48,151 nt of DNA, from positions 1 to 48,151 of the forward strand of contig NZ_JAMWMR010000037.1 of assembly GCF_023887685.1 (NCBI RefSeq), in the 5' to 3' direction. The notes below the pieces were generated by a model, which ran no database searches, was not told the DNA's origin, and was given only the letters and a program-made list of their open reading frames with translations. A program made the position numbers and the translations under genes. Below, piece after piece: positions 17,809-26,204 of the stretch. Position 1 is the first letter of the stretch. Each line of letters opens with the position of its first letter. This DNA comes from Streptomyces macrolidinus. GTDB taxonomy: Bacteria; Actinomycetota; Actinomycetes; Streptomycetales; Streptomycetaceae.

Positions 17809-18162
17809 TCATCCCGTCAACGAGGCCTGGCACTCCTCGCACCGCCGAATCGCCCGCCGGGCGGTGTTGCCCTCCGTGGCCGCCGCCGGAGAACTGCTGC
17901 TCAAGCGGTCCCAGAGGCCGGGCGCGGGATCCCGAATCCACCCCCAGCGCGGTGGCTTCACCAGCTCTTCGGTGAGGTGTGTGCATGCCCCCGGTAGGTG
18001 CGCGTACTGCGTGGGCGAGATCAGGATTGTGTCCGCAGGGAAACGCCGCCATTCCTGTCGTAGCTGGGACGTAGAAGCCGGCTTCCGTACGAAGCCGCCA
18101 GGTGGGCAGCCACACCCCAGCCCGATGATGCACTCACACCGTTCGCAGCGTTCTTCCTTCAC
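17809..18162 (-). CDS. Small Cys-rich (zinc-ribbon-like) hypothetical protein
   Basis: 117 residues from a GTG. The N-terminus has Cys pairs in ERCERCECIIGLGCGCPP and the C-terminus has RRCEECQ, enough for a zinc site. Between them ILISPTQYAHLPGACTHLT and KPPRWGWI look like conserved Streptomyces hypothetical segments. It is the last gene of the minus-strand run after the GNAT gene, 34 bp away, so it could be co-expressed with the RiPP enzymes. Function unknown. No strong ribosome site was found. Confidence 0.65.
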   Translation of the reverse strand: MKEERCERCECIIGLGCGCPPGGFVRKPASTSQLRQEWRRFPADTILISPTQYAHLPGACTHLTEELVKPPRWGWIRDPAPGLWDRLSSSSPAAATEGNTARRAIRRCEECQASLTG

Positions 18163-18196
18163 AGCGCCGCCGTCCGACGTACCTTCTCGTGCCTTC

Positions 18197-18676
18197 TCAT
18201 GTCTTACTGATCTCGACTCTGTAGACGATCTTCCCGTCGAATTCTGCGAACCCGAGTGACTTGTAGAACGCACGCGCACCAGGATTGACACGGTCAGTCA
18301 TCCACTCGACCCGGCTGCACCCAGGGCGCGCGGCAGCGATGGCGCGCAGCTCGTTCATGAGACGTTCGCCGACTCCCTGCCGACGGAGGGTGTCACGGAC
18401 GTACAGCTCCTTGAGGAAGAGAGAGTGGGTGGACCCCGCCGACGGCCAGAGGAACGAGTACGCGGCGAGGCCGACGACGTCCCCGGCCTCGTCCTCGACC
18501 AGCAGGGCGGAGGCGAGCGGCGGTGAGCCGAAGAGGGCTCCCTCAATCTGGTCCTGGCGCTCATCGAAAGGCTGGATATCGGCGTCGGCCGTGCCGTAGA
18601 ACCGCTCGATCTCCTCAATCAGTTCAGCCATTCCCCGGACGTCACTCTTCTCTGCGGGCCGGATCCTCACGGTCAT
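18197..18676 (-). CDS. GNAT-family N-acetyltransferase
   Basis: 159 residues from an ATG with AGGAG 10 bases upstream. The acetyl-CoA loop is LRRQGVGERLMNEL, preceded by LFLKELYV and followed by WMTDRVNPGARAFYKSLGF, all typical of GNAT motif A and B. The substrate is unknown. It follows the radical SAM gene by about 40 bp on the same strand, so it may modify the same peptide; GNAT enzymes are known tailoring enzymes in other RiPP pathways, but the link here is inference. Confidence 0.88.
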   Translation of the reverse strand: MTVRIRPAEKSDVRGMAELIEEIERFYGTADADIQPFDERQDQIEGALFGSPPLASALLVEDEAGDVVGLAAYSFLWPSAGSTHSLFLKELYVRDTLRRQGVGERLMNELRAIAAARPGCSRVEWMTDRVNPGARAFYKSLGFAEFDGKIVYRVEISKT

Positions 18677-18715
18677 CGGCGTACAACTCCTGTCGTTCGT
18701 ACGGTCGTTCTTTTG

Positions 18716-19879
18716 CTACGAGGCCCCGGTGGGGGCATCCCCCAGGGCCCAGCCGTGCTGCTGCAAAGAACCCTGGACATGCCGGATGAGATACGCCAGG
18801 TCCGCACAGTAGACGGACGGGTTCCGATAGCCGCGTGCCGCGCTGAAACGGTGCGGCAGGTAGCCGCCCCCACATACGGCCACCAGCGGACAGCGTTGGC
18901 ACTCCTCAGAGAGCGCGGCCGCCCCGTCCTCCTGCCGGTGCGAGAACTTGGGGTGACGGATGGCCGCGTCAAGGGAGTCGCTGAAGACGTCGAGCCCCAG
19001 CCAGGAGGCTCCCTCCTCCACAGAGCGCAGGGTGTCCACGCCCTCCACGGAGCCGTCGGACTCGATCACGACGCTGGCGGGAGGGGCCAGCCCGAGAGTC
19101 TCCACCGCGCCACGCGCGCCGGAGCTGAGCGCCACGATGTCCTCCAGCATGCGCACACTGTGTTGGTACTCGGGCCGGGCAAGCCATGCGTCGTAGACGC
19201 GGCTCATCCACACCCCGTACTCGGGAGCAGCCGGATCATTCCGATCTGGCGGCGCATCGTGGGTCCCGTGCGGCAGCCCGAAGTCGATCACCGGAGGCTC
19301 GAACGACGCAAGGTAGTCGTGCACCTCTGTGGGGTCGTTCGCCAGGTCCACCACGGCGAGCAGCCCCGCGAACAGCCCGGGCCGGGACCGCAGCAGTTCG
19401 ATGCCCCGTACTGCCGAGGCCGCGCTCGACCTGGCCGCGTGTGAAAGCCGGTGCCGGTCGTTGGCGGCAGGCGGCCCATCAAGGCTGACGCCTACCGCCA
19501 CTGCATACTGCTCGAAGAGGTCGAGCCATGCCTCCGACACAAGTGTCCCGTTGGTCTGCAGCTCAAAGCGCACCTCAACCTCGGACGGAATGCCGTCCTT
19601 GAGCACACGGAGAACTTCCCCCAGATGCCGGGGCCCGGCGAGCAGTGGCTCACCACCGTGCAGCACGACGTGGACGGTCCGCAGCCGGTACGTCGCCACA
19701 TGCTCGGCGATCCTCCGAGCCGCTGCCCGGGCCACGTCCACGCTCATCCGCGCCGGCAGACTCCGCCACGCCTGGTCCTTGGAGTTGAAGACGTAGCAGT
19801 AGTCGCAATCAATGTTGCATCGGTTTGCGACTTTGAGGATGAAGGTGTGGAACGGCTTATGCGGAGGAGTCGGTGTCAT
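18716..19879 (-). CDS. Radical SAM/SPASM peptide maturase (FxsB-like)
   Basis: 387 residues. The radical SAM cluster is CNIDCDYC (C21, C25, C28); HGGEPLL is the SAM-binding GGE motif. The C-terminal SPASM-type region has ECQRCPLVAVCGGGYLPHR then YRNPSVYC, the pattern of FxsB-family enzymes, which form side-chain cyclophanes in FxSxx-COOH RiPPs. A small ORF with an excellent ribosome site lies directly upstream, and the gene probably relies on translational coupling because its own ATG (or the TTG at 19882) has no clear ribosome site. Substrate identity is inferred from adjacency. Confidence 0.85.
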   Translation of the reverse strand: MTPTPPHKPFHTFILKVANRCNIDCDYCYVFNSKDQAWRSLPARMSVDVARAAARRIAEHVATYRLRTVHVVLHGGEPLLAGPRHLGEVLRVLKDGIPSEVEVRFELQTNGTLVSEAWLDLFEQYAVAVGVSLDGPPAANDRHRLSHAARSSAASAVRGIELLRSRPGLFAGLLAVVDLANDPTEVHDYLASFEPPVIDFGLPHGTHDAPPDRNDPAAPEYGVWMSRVYDAWLARPEYQHSVRMLEDIVALSSGARGAVETLGLAPPASVVIESDGSVEGVDTLRSVEEGASWLGLDVFSDSLDAAIRHPKFSHRQEDGAAALSEECQRCPLVAVCGGGYLPHRFSAARGYRNPSVYCADLAYLIRHVQGSLQQHGWALGDAPTGAS

Positions 19880-19894
19880 CAAGCAGCAGCGCGA

Positions 19895-20086
19895 CTACAG
19901 CGGCCACGGCCAGATCAGCGAGGCGGCATGGACGCCGTCCCCGATGCTGTTCGAGGCCGCCCGCTCAGCAGCCAGACGGCGCTGCACGCGGGCGGCTACA
20001 CGGTCCAGGACTTCGAGGCTGGGCACGGGCTCCTTGGCGTCCAGGCCGGAAGCCGAAGGGCAGGGAACAGTCATGCTGGGCGGCAT
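19895..20086 (-). CDS. Putative RiPP precursor peptide ending IWPWPL
   Basis: 63 residues from an ATG with GAGGAG 6 bases upstream. The middle is a leader-like amphipathic helix (VLDRVAARVQRRLAAERA). The C-terminus is small-residue-rich and ends HAASLIWPWPL, with two Trp in a W-P-W pattern, a plausible core for radical SAM crosslinking. It lies 15 bp upstream of the FxsB-like gene. It lacks the FxSxx ending of known FxsA precursors. It resembles no precursor I can name. The possible analogy to the W-x-W crosslink of darobactin is speculative. Confidence 0.7.
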   Translation of the reverse strand: MPPSMTVPCPSASGLDAKEPVPSLEVLDRVAARVQRRLAAERAASNSIGDGVHAASLIWPWPL

Positions 20087-20220
20087 TCAACGCTCCTCAA
20101 GACGGTGCGCCGAGAGACTGGAACGCGGCGATGGCGGTTGAAGCTATAGATCGGCTCGCAACGTAGCAGCGTCGCCACTCACTGCGACATACAGAAACTC
20201 GTCACGTATTCCGCTCAGGC

Positions 20221-22983
20221 TCATCCCATCTGCGACGCCAAGAGCCGCTCGACGTCGTCGGCCGACGCGCCCACGCCCAGCTGCCGGTAGACGGCGAGCG
20301 CTTCACGCAGCATCGCCTCAGCCTGGTCGGGCCCGTCGATCACCCAATCGCAGCGGCCGATCCCCTCCAGCGCCCGTGCCTCCTCCAACGGACAGTGGAT
20401 GTCCCGAGCCAGAACCAGCGCCTGTTCGAAGCGCCTGCGCCCGGCAATCGGTTCACCGAGCGTCCGCAGCAGCAGCTCTCCCCAGTGGTTGAGCACCTCC
20501 GTCTCACCACAGCGATCACCGAGATCGCGCAGGATCTCCAGGCTCTGCCGGAACGCCTCAACAGCACCGTCCTGCTCACCGACGATCCCGCGGGCAACCC
20601 CCATCTCGCTCAACGAAGCGGCTTCGCCCCCACGGCTACCGAGATCGCGATACACCCCCAGAGCCTCCTCGAGCGCCAGGATCGCCGTCGGCATGTCGCC
20701 AGACAGGCGGTCCAGCACCCCAAGGTGGCGGATGCTGTTCGCGCGGCCGAAGCGTTCACCAAGCTCCGTGTAGTGCTCCAAGGCCTGAACATGAGCACCA
20801 CGAGCACCATCGAGATCACCGGTGAGCCGCTGCACCACACCCAACTCGTTCAGGGCGTAGGCCTGGTGGACCCGGTCGTCCAGCGCCTTGTAGATGTCGA
20901 ACGCCTCGCGCTGGCACTGGGTGGCCAGGCCGTATTCGCCCATGAGGGAGTGCACGATGCCCAGGTCCCGCAGGGAGTTGGCCTCCCCGTACCGGTCGCC
21001 GAGCTCACGGTAGATCGCCAGTGCTTCGGACTGGGCCTCGACAGCCGCATCGAACTTACTGGTCTGTCGCCGCACCATGCCGAGGTCGGCCAGCGCGTTG
21101 GCCTGACCGAGCCGGTCCCCCAGCTCGCGGTAAAGGGCGAGTGCCTCAGTCTGGGCGCGGGCCGAAGCATCGTTGTCCGCGGTCAGGTACCAGACGATGC
21201 CCACCTGGTTCAGGGCGTCCGCCTTGCCACGCCGATCCCCAACCGCGTCGTAATGCGTCACCGCCTCGTTCAGGGCCTCGGTCGCTTCGGAATAGGACGC
21301 CATGAAGCGCCGCACGACGCCGAGTTCGGCCAGTGCGCCGGCCAGTGCCCGCTGGTCACCAGTGTGGCGGGCAGCCCCGGCAGCCGTCCGGTGGAGCCCG
21401 ACGGCCTGGTCCCACGGACCGGCCTGCCGCAGGAAGGGCGCCATTGCCGCGGCCAGACGGATCACGAGGTCATACAGAGCGAACTCGTTGGCCTGCCGGA
21501 TACAGGCCAGAATGTTCGGCCGCTCGTTCTCCAGCCAGCCCAGTGCCGCCGTACGCGACTCCATGACCGGAGTCTCAACGTACTCCAGGTCGTCCGCTGG
21601 AGGTGGAACCACGGAACCACCGCGAACAATGTGCTCATTCGCAACAGCCAGAGCGGCCAGGTAATAGGTGCACACACGCTGAACGGCCTGTACGTGGGCC
21701 ATACTGTCCCCTCCGTCAGCGAGACCGCGGGCGTAGTCGCGCAGGAGATCGTGAAGCCGGTAACGGCTCCCTGGGTGCTCGTCGATCAGATGGGCGTCAT
21801 AGAGCGCGTCCAGTTGCTGGCGGGCTACCGCCACCGAAACCGATCCGAGCGCGGCCCCCACGTACACGTCGAGTTCCGTGCCAGGGTGGAAGCCGAGGCG
21901 CTGGAAGAAGTACTGGCGTTCCGGTGTGAGGTCCCGATAGGACAGATCGAACGTCGCGGCGACCGCGCGCTCGCCGGCGCGCAGTTCTCCCAGCCGGTCC
22001 CGGGCCGCCACCAACCGTTCGTGCAGATCCCCGGCGCTCCAGGATGGATGGTGCCGTAGCCGCGCGGCGAGCAGTGACACACCCAACGGGAGGTATCCGC
22101 ATAGGCGCACCAAGTCCTCGACCGTGTCCCTGTCGAGTGAGTCCGCTGCCCTCCCGCTGAGCCGTACGAACAGGTCCACCGCATGATCGGACGGCAGCGC
22201 CTCGACTGGCAGCACCACTTCCTCGTGGGCCGCCAGCCGCTTGCGGCTGGTCACCAGCACGAGGCAGCCCCTGCCGCCGGGAAGCAAAGGCTCCAACTGC
22301 TGATAGCTGGCCGCGTTGTCGAGGATGAGCAGCGCCTTCTTGCCCGCGAGCCTGCTCCGCCACATGGCGGCTCGCGCCTCCGTGATCGCGCCGACATCGT
22401 CACCAACGGGGATCTGCTGCGTCGGCACACCGGAGGCAGCAAGGAGCGACGCGAGAGCTTCGGCTGCCTGTACCGGGCTGCGCCCCGTTGTGTGCCCGTT
22501 CAGGTTGACGAAGAGCTGCCCGTCGGGGAACCGTTCGGAGAGCAGGTGTCCGGCATGCACCGCGAAGGTCGTCTTCCCTACTCCGGGCATCCCGTCGATG
22601 ACATGGACCAGCAGGGCCTCTCCAGTCTCCTGCGCAGCACGTACCGAGCGGATCAGCGACTCCAGCTCCGCCGACCGATCGGTGAACGCCGTGGTATCGC
22701 GTGGCAACGACCGCAGAACCAAGGCGGCCCCTGGCGGATCTGAACCGTCATCCGGGCGCGCTGCCGGCCCAGGGCTCTGCCCCGGCTCCCGCTGATCACC
22801 TAACGCAGTAAGTAACGTCGTCAGCCCGGCCGTGACCACCCCCAAAATGACGAAAGACGACCAGGGATGCTTCTGCAACCAGCCAAACCATGAAGGCCAA
22901 TGCGACTGCGCGGAGACGGCGTTCGTGACCAGACCCACGAGCATGGTGGTGATCGCACCCACGCCGGCGACGACGGCGATCAT
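20221..22983 (-). CDS. NB-ARC/TPR STAND protein with N-terminal membrane segments (FxSxx-system-like)
   Basis: 920 residues from the ATG at 22983; starts at 23004 (GTG) or further upstream are possible, and none has a strong ribosome site. Two hydrophobic segments (about residues 2-23 and 43-61) suggest membrane anchoring. The NB-ARC core has P-loop GMPGVGKT (131-138), Walker B ALLILDNAA and the sensor LVLVTSRKRL. From about residue 540 there are at least seven TPR-like repeats of about 40 residues (YRELGDRxGxANxLxxLG pattern). NB-ARC/TPR proteins accompany FxSxx-COOH RiPP loci, and this gene is 134 bp upstream of the precursor on the same strand. A sensing or regulatory role is likely. Confidence 0.85.
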   Translation of the reverse strand: MIAVVAGVGAITTMLVGLVTNAVSAQSHWPSWFGWLQKHPWSSFVILGVVTAGLTTLLTALGDQREPGQSPGPAARPDDGSDPPGAALVLRSLPRDTTAFTDRSAELESLIRSVRAAQETGEALLVHVIDGMPGVGKTTFAVHAGHLLSERFPDGQLFVNLNGHTTGRSPVQAAEALASLLAASGVPTQQIPVGDDVGAITEARAAMWRSRLAGKKALLILDNAASYQQLEPLLPGGRGCLVLVTSRKRLAAHEEVVLPVEALPSDHAVDLFVRLSGRAADSLDRDTVEDLVRLCGYLPLGVSLLAARLRHHPSWSAGDLHERLVAARDRLGELRAGERAVAATFDLSYRDLTPERQYFFQRLGFHPGTELDVYVGAALGSVSVAVARQQLDALYDAHLIDEHPGSRYRLHDLLRDYARGLADGGDSMAHVQAVQRVCTYYLAALAVANEHIVRGGSVVPPPADDLEYVETPVMESRTAALGWLENERPNILACIRQANEFALYDLVIRLAAAMAPFLRQAGPWDQAVGLHRTAAGAARHTGDQRALAGALAELGVVRRFMASYSEATEALNEAVTHYDAVGDRRGKADALNQVGIVWYLTADNDASARAQTEALALYRELGDRLGQANALADLGMVRRQTSKFDAAVEAQSEALAIYRELGDRYGEANSLRDLGIVHSLMGEYGLATQCQREAFDIYKALDDRVHQAYALNELGVVQRLTGDLDGARGAHVQALEHYTELGERFGRANSIRHLGVLDRLSGDMPTAILALEEALGVYRDLGSRGGEAASLSEMGVARGIVGEQDGAVEAFRQSLEILRDLGDRCGETEVLNHWGELLLRTLGEPIAGRRRFEQALVLARDIHCPLEEARALEGIGRCDWVIDGPDQAEAMLREALAVYRQLGVGASADDVERLLASQMG

Positions 22984-23638
22984 GGCGCCGCGTCTAACCC
23001 TCACGAGCGCGTCACGAGGTCGGCTGAGCAATACCCAATGAGTCCCACACCCCAGCCATCGGACTGGAAAAGCGGATGCAGAGCCGACTTGAACACGTGG
23101 GCAACCCCCAGAAAGACATCCCAACTAACCAAGCGGACCAGTCTCATAGAGCTTGGTCAAGGTCGTCTCTGCGCCATCGACCCTTTGACCTTTCAGAGGG
23201 CGAACGCTACTCGCCTGGACGGCAACACGGCTGTAAACCTGCGACCCCCCGGAAGCATGACCGCACCACCCACCTGCTGTTGTTCACGGTTCCGCTTCTG
23301 CTCCGGCGGGGAACCACAAGGGCGAGACCACGAAGTTTCTCTTGCGCTCGCAACCGGCAGGCAGCCCTGCACCACTTCACTGGCACGCTGCGAGATCCTC
23401 GACAGCACCTCCCTGGTGCACTCTGCGCGCGTCACACCCGGCAGCACATGGTGCATTCAGGCATGTGCGCACGCATCGTCGCTGCTCAAGACGTGTGCGC
23501 ACACACCACCAAGAACACGGTGCACCCTCCGGTGAGCACTCATCCAACAGACTTGCGTACAGGGCGAGTTGTTGTTGTCTATGCTGTCGCCGGAGATCAT
23601 GAACAGCGCAGCTTCACCCTGGAAGGGAAGGGGAGGTA
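22984..23638. other. Intergenic region with palindromes
   Basis: About 650 bp between divergent genes, with no gene I can support. The first part is featureless. The last 230 bp hold three TGGTGCA-type blocks and two GTGCGCAC palindromes (see 23414-23526). Confidence 0.45.
23414..23526. promoter_or_regulatory. Cluster of GTGCGCAC palindromes and GGTGCA blocks
   Basis: GGTGCA occurs at 23415-23420, 23450-23455 and 23519-23524. Perfect palindromes GTGCGCAC (23465-23472) and GTGTGCGCACAC (23493-23504) have centres 30 bp apart, about three helical turns. The cluster lies 110-225 bp upstream of the first gene of the transposon-like cluster and could be an operator array or an element end. Confidence 0.4.
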
Positions 23639-24100
23639 GTGACCGACATTGACGCCTCCACGCTCGACTTCCTTGCGCAACTACGTGCTCAGACAGTGTC
23701 GTTGCGGCAAGGCGCCGAGGCAGCGCGCCGCGAGCGCGATGAAGCAGCGGTCCGGCTGGCCGACTTGGAGGCGAAGCTGGCGGACAGTTCCACAGCATTG
23801 CGTGCCCTGGAGGTCTACACAGGTGAAGCCACCGGGGACAGTGCAGCCACCGACAGTCCGACCGGCCCCCACGGCACGCAGGCCCAGTCGATCGAGGAAG
23901 CCATCTTCCAGGCACTGCGCGAGAAAGAAGCGCTGACTCCCCTGGAGATCGCACGGGCCGTCGAGGCGCTCGGCGTGAGCAGCTCCGCATCCAGCGTCCG
24001 CGCCCGACTGAGCAAGCTCGTCAAGTTGGGGACGCTCCAGCGTGACGGCAACGCCAGGTACTCCGTCAACAAGAAGGGATCGGGAGCCACCAAGGACTGA
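23639..24100 (+). CDS. Coiled-coil / winged-helix protein
   Basis: 153 residues from a GTG directly behind GGGAGG. Residues about 10-60 form a predicted coiled coil (AEAARRERDEAAVRLADLEA). Residues about 85-147 look like a winged helix (IEEAIFQALREKEALTPLEI, then VRARLSKLVKLGTLQRDG). I do not recognise the family. As first gene of a cluster with recombinase-like and DDE proteins, a DNA-binding accessory role is plausible. Confidence 0.65.
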   Translation: MTDIDASTLDFLAQLRAQTVSLRQGAEAARRERDEAAVRLADLEAKLADSSTALRALEVYTGEATGDSAATDSPTGPHGTQAQSIEEAIFQALREKEALTPLEIARAVEALGVSSSASSVRARLSKLVKLGTLQRDGNARYSVNKKGSGATKD

Positions 24101-24123
24101 CGCAGACTCACAGAACATAAGAT

Positions 24124-24156
24124 CGGCCGCCGCAAGTCGCGAGCCCACGGCGGCCG
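24124..24156. terminator. Hairpin after the coiled-coil gene
   Basis: CGGCCGCCG and CGGCGGCCG pair perfectly over 9 bp with a 15-base loop, starting 24 bp after the stop codon. This fits a factor-independent terminator or attenuator. Confidence 0.6.
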
Positions 24157-24175
24157 TTGGCGCATGCCTTCCGAT

Positions 24176-24233
24176 AAGGGCTCACGCACCGACGGCCAGC
24201 CTAGGCCATTCGGTCGGTTCACCGTGAGCCCTT
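24176..24233. repeat. Large nested inverted repeat
   Basis: An 11-bp perfect stem (AAGGGCTCACG with CGTGAGCCCTT) encloses a 6-bp stem (ACCGAC with GTCGGT), which encloses the palindrome GCCTAGGC. The whole 58-base element folds into one long hairpin or cruciform 53 bp upstream of the next start. It may be a terminator, a recombination site or a regulatory RNA structure. Confidence 0.5.
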
Positions 24234-24285
24234 TCCGAAACAGTCGCGATCTTCACGGCGACTCATTGGAGCAAGGATCAACGAC

Positions 24286-25071
24286 GTGAACTCCCACTCC
24301 CCCGGCCCAACTCGACGTGCATCCAGTCGAGACGCGCTGCGTGACCGGCCCGCAAAGGCTGCCCCCTCCGCCAAGAGAACCTCCTACACCATGCCGCCCG
24401 TCGGCATCCAGGCCGACCGGCAGATGGATGTCCTGGCTGCCACCGTCACGACGTGCGCGACCGGGCGCTCGGCCGCCAAGGTCAATGACATCGTTCGGGA
24501 GACCGGCCTGGAACGCCACGGCATCCAGCCCACCCTGCGGTTCCTGACCGGGACGGGACTGCTGACATCGGGACCGGCCGGGTGGACACCCACTGTTCCC
24601 GGTGTGCGTGTCGGGCAGGCGTGGGCCACCAATCGCGATGCGGCCAGGACGATTTTCGGTGAGGTCTGGCGCGACTCCTGGGTGTACCACCTGCTGATCC
24701 GTTCCTCCGTACGCGCCGGAGTCGCACTCAGCGCAGAGGAAATAGCCAAGGCCATGAGGCCCTACCAGACGTCCAAGCTGACCCCTTGGATGCACCTGGT
24801 GGACTGGCTCGTGCTGGCACGGTACGTCGAGCGCGACAGTGACGGGGCTCTACGCCTGTCGAGGGCTCTCAACGACGACGGCGACGCGGCCGCCCCCGAC
24901 TCGGAGCAGAGCGTACCGCCGGCGTCGGCGCCCGATCCGGTCGGACCACCCCTCGGGCTTGTCCTGCCGGTGAACATGGATCAACTCACGCACCTGAGTG
25001 CCGAGGACTACGGCGCGGTCATGCGATCTCTCGCAACAATCTACGAGGTGCTCTCCCGCCAGCGAGCCTGA
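24286..25071 (+). CDS. Winged-helix hypothetical protein
   Basis: 261 residues from a GTG with AAGGA 8 bases upstream. Residues about 45-110 read as a winged helix (VNDIVRETGLERHGIQPTL, then RFLTGTGLLTSGPAGW). A second helix-rich part follows (AEEIAKAMRPYQTSKL, then VDWLVLARYVERD), possibly a second winged helix. The C-terminus has a short helix after an Ala/Pro linker. Not recognised as a named family. Its place in the four-gene run suggests a DNA-binding partner of the recombinase-like protein. Confidence 0.65.
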   Translation: MNSHSPGPTRRASSRDALRDRPAKAAPSAKRTSYTMPPVGIQADRQMDVLAATVTTCATGRSAAKVNDIVRETGLERHGIQPTLRFLTGTGLLTSGPAGWTPTVPGVRVGQAWATNRDAARTIFGEVWRDSWVYHLLIRSSVRAGVALSAEEIAKAMRPYQTSKLTPWMHLVDWLVLARYVERDSDGALRLSRALNDDGDAAAPDSEQSVPPASAPDPVGPPLGLVLPVNMDQLTHLSAEDYGAVMRSLATIYEVLSRQRA

Positions 25072-25154
25072 CACCTCGCCCCTGGCCTGCGACCGGCCTT
25101 TCCCCGCATCACCCTTTCGCGCGCGAGCGTTTGCGTGCTGGAAGCCACCCTTCA

Positions 25155-25180
25155 AGGCTGGTGTGAACTTGCACCAGCCT
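25155..25180. promoter_or_regulatory. 9-bp inverted repeat touching the ribosome site
   Basis: AGGCTGGTG, spacer TGAACTTG, CACCAGCCT is a perfect 9-bp inverted repeat ending at the base before the AGGAGG of the next gene. As RNA it would form a hairpin abutting the ribosome site. The core matches the site at 2760-2777 with one mismatch in 19 bases. Confidence 0.5.
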
Positions 25181-25196
25181 AGGAGGTCGCTGTTCC

Positions 25197-26204
25197 ATGC
25201 CCGTCCCGCGTGCGCCCAGACCTGACCAAGTCTCGCCCGACAGCCCCAGCGCGCCCGCGACCGACTCCGCGGACGTGACGCTGGCGCGCGCCGTCGAGCA
25301 AACCGTCACCCTTTGGACCACCATGACTTCCCAGGGACAGATGTCCCCACAGACCAACCGCTCCTTCGGGCAGCTGTTGGAGCGCTGGCAGCGCTACACC
25401 CAGGCCCGTGGCGCCGTTCTCCTCAACGACGTCACCGTCGATTTCATCGAGGACTTCGTATTTGCCCATGGGCGCACCCGCCATGGACGGATTGGTGAAT
25501 CAGCCACCGCGACCCAGCACCAACGCCGCGCCGTGCTGCGCTCGTTCTACCGCACACTGCGCGAGCTCGGCCTCACCGACACCGACCCCACCCGGGACGT
25601 CCTCCTGCCCGAGCGCACCAGAAGCCTGATCCGACCGCTGGACGAGGACGAGGCTGTCGCCCTCCGTCACGCTGCCGAGTACGTGACGCGGCCCAGCCGG
25701 CATGCAGCAGCAGCGGCCCTGGCCTTGTCAGGCGGACACACCGGCGAGATCGGCCACATCCGCATCAGCGACCTCGACCAGAGCGCCTCGGCCGTGTGGA
25801 TGCACGGCTCCACTCGCACCGACGCACGGTGGTGCCCACTCGACCCGTGGGCCCTTCGCGTCCTTCTTGCCAGAGCCGCCTTCGTCACTCGTCAGCAAGG
25901 CAGCCCCGAAGCCGTGCCCAAGGCCCGGCTCGCCGTCTCCTCGGCCCCCGCGCCGGACGAACAGCTGCAGGCCCGGGCCTGCGTCGCCCTGTCCGACCTG
26001 ATCCGCCGCATTGGCCTGGGCACAGACCCGCGAGTCAAACCAGCATCCCTGACCGCGTACGCCGCGGTGCGGATCTTCAGTGAATCCGGAAAGATCGAAG
26101 ATGTCGCCCGCGGGCTCGGGCTGCGCTCCTTGGATCGGGCCGCCGACCTCATTGGCTACGACTGGACCCGCCCCGCGGCCGAAAGGCAGGCCGCCAGTGC
26201 CTGA
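25197..26204 (+). CDS. Tyrosine-recombinase-fold protein, catalytic residues mostly lost
   Basis: 335 residues from an ATG with AGGAGG 10 bases upstream. The N-terminal part is a core-binding-like helical domain (about 30-130, FGQLLERWQRYTQARG, HQRRAVLRSFYRTL). The C-terminal part follows the integrase fold, but the first catalytic Arg (TGLRxGE in active enzymes) is replaced in SGGHTGEIGHIR (H181), the HxLRH box is ASLTAYAAVR (no His-Arg pair), and the LGH box is LGLRS. A Tyr remains at 321. It probably binds DNA without cutting it. It overlaps the DDE gene by 8 bp. Confidence 0.72.
   Translation: MPVPRAPRPDQVSPDSPSAPATDSADVTLARAVEQTVTLWTTMTSQGQMSPQTNRSFGQLLERWQRYTQARGAVLLNDVTVDFIEDFVFAHGRTRHGRIGESATATQHQRRAVLRSFYRTLRELGLTDTDPTRDVLLPERTRSLIRPLDEDEAVALRHAAEYVTRPSRHAAAAALALSGGHTGEIGHIRISDLDQSASAVWMHGSTRTDARWCPLDPWALRVLLARAAFVTRQQGSPEAVPKARLAVSSAPAPDEQLQARACVALSDLIRRIGLGTDPRVKPASLTAYAAVRIFSESGKIEDVARGLGLRSLDRAADLIGYDWTRPAAERQAASA

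Noticed and set aside
17505..17975. Plus-strand ORF after the receiver gene
   Set aside because: No known motif, and it runs antisense into the better supported Cys-rich gene at 17809-18162.
19895..20086. Classical FxSxx-COOH precursor (FxsA)
   Set aside because: The C-terminus is IWPWPL and lacks the FxSxx pattern, so the name was not used.
25197..26204. Active tyrosine recombinase
   Set aside because: The first Arg, the HxLRH box and the LGH box are all replaced; only a Tyr remains.
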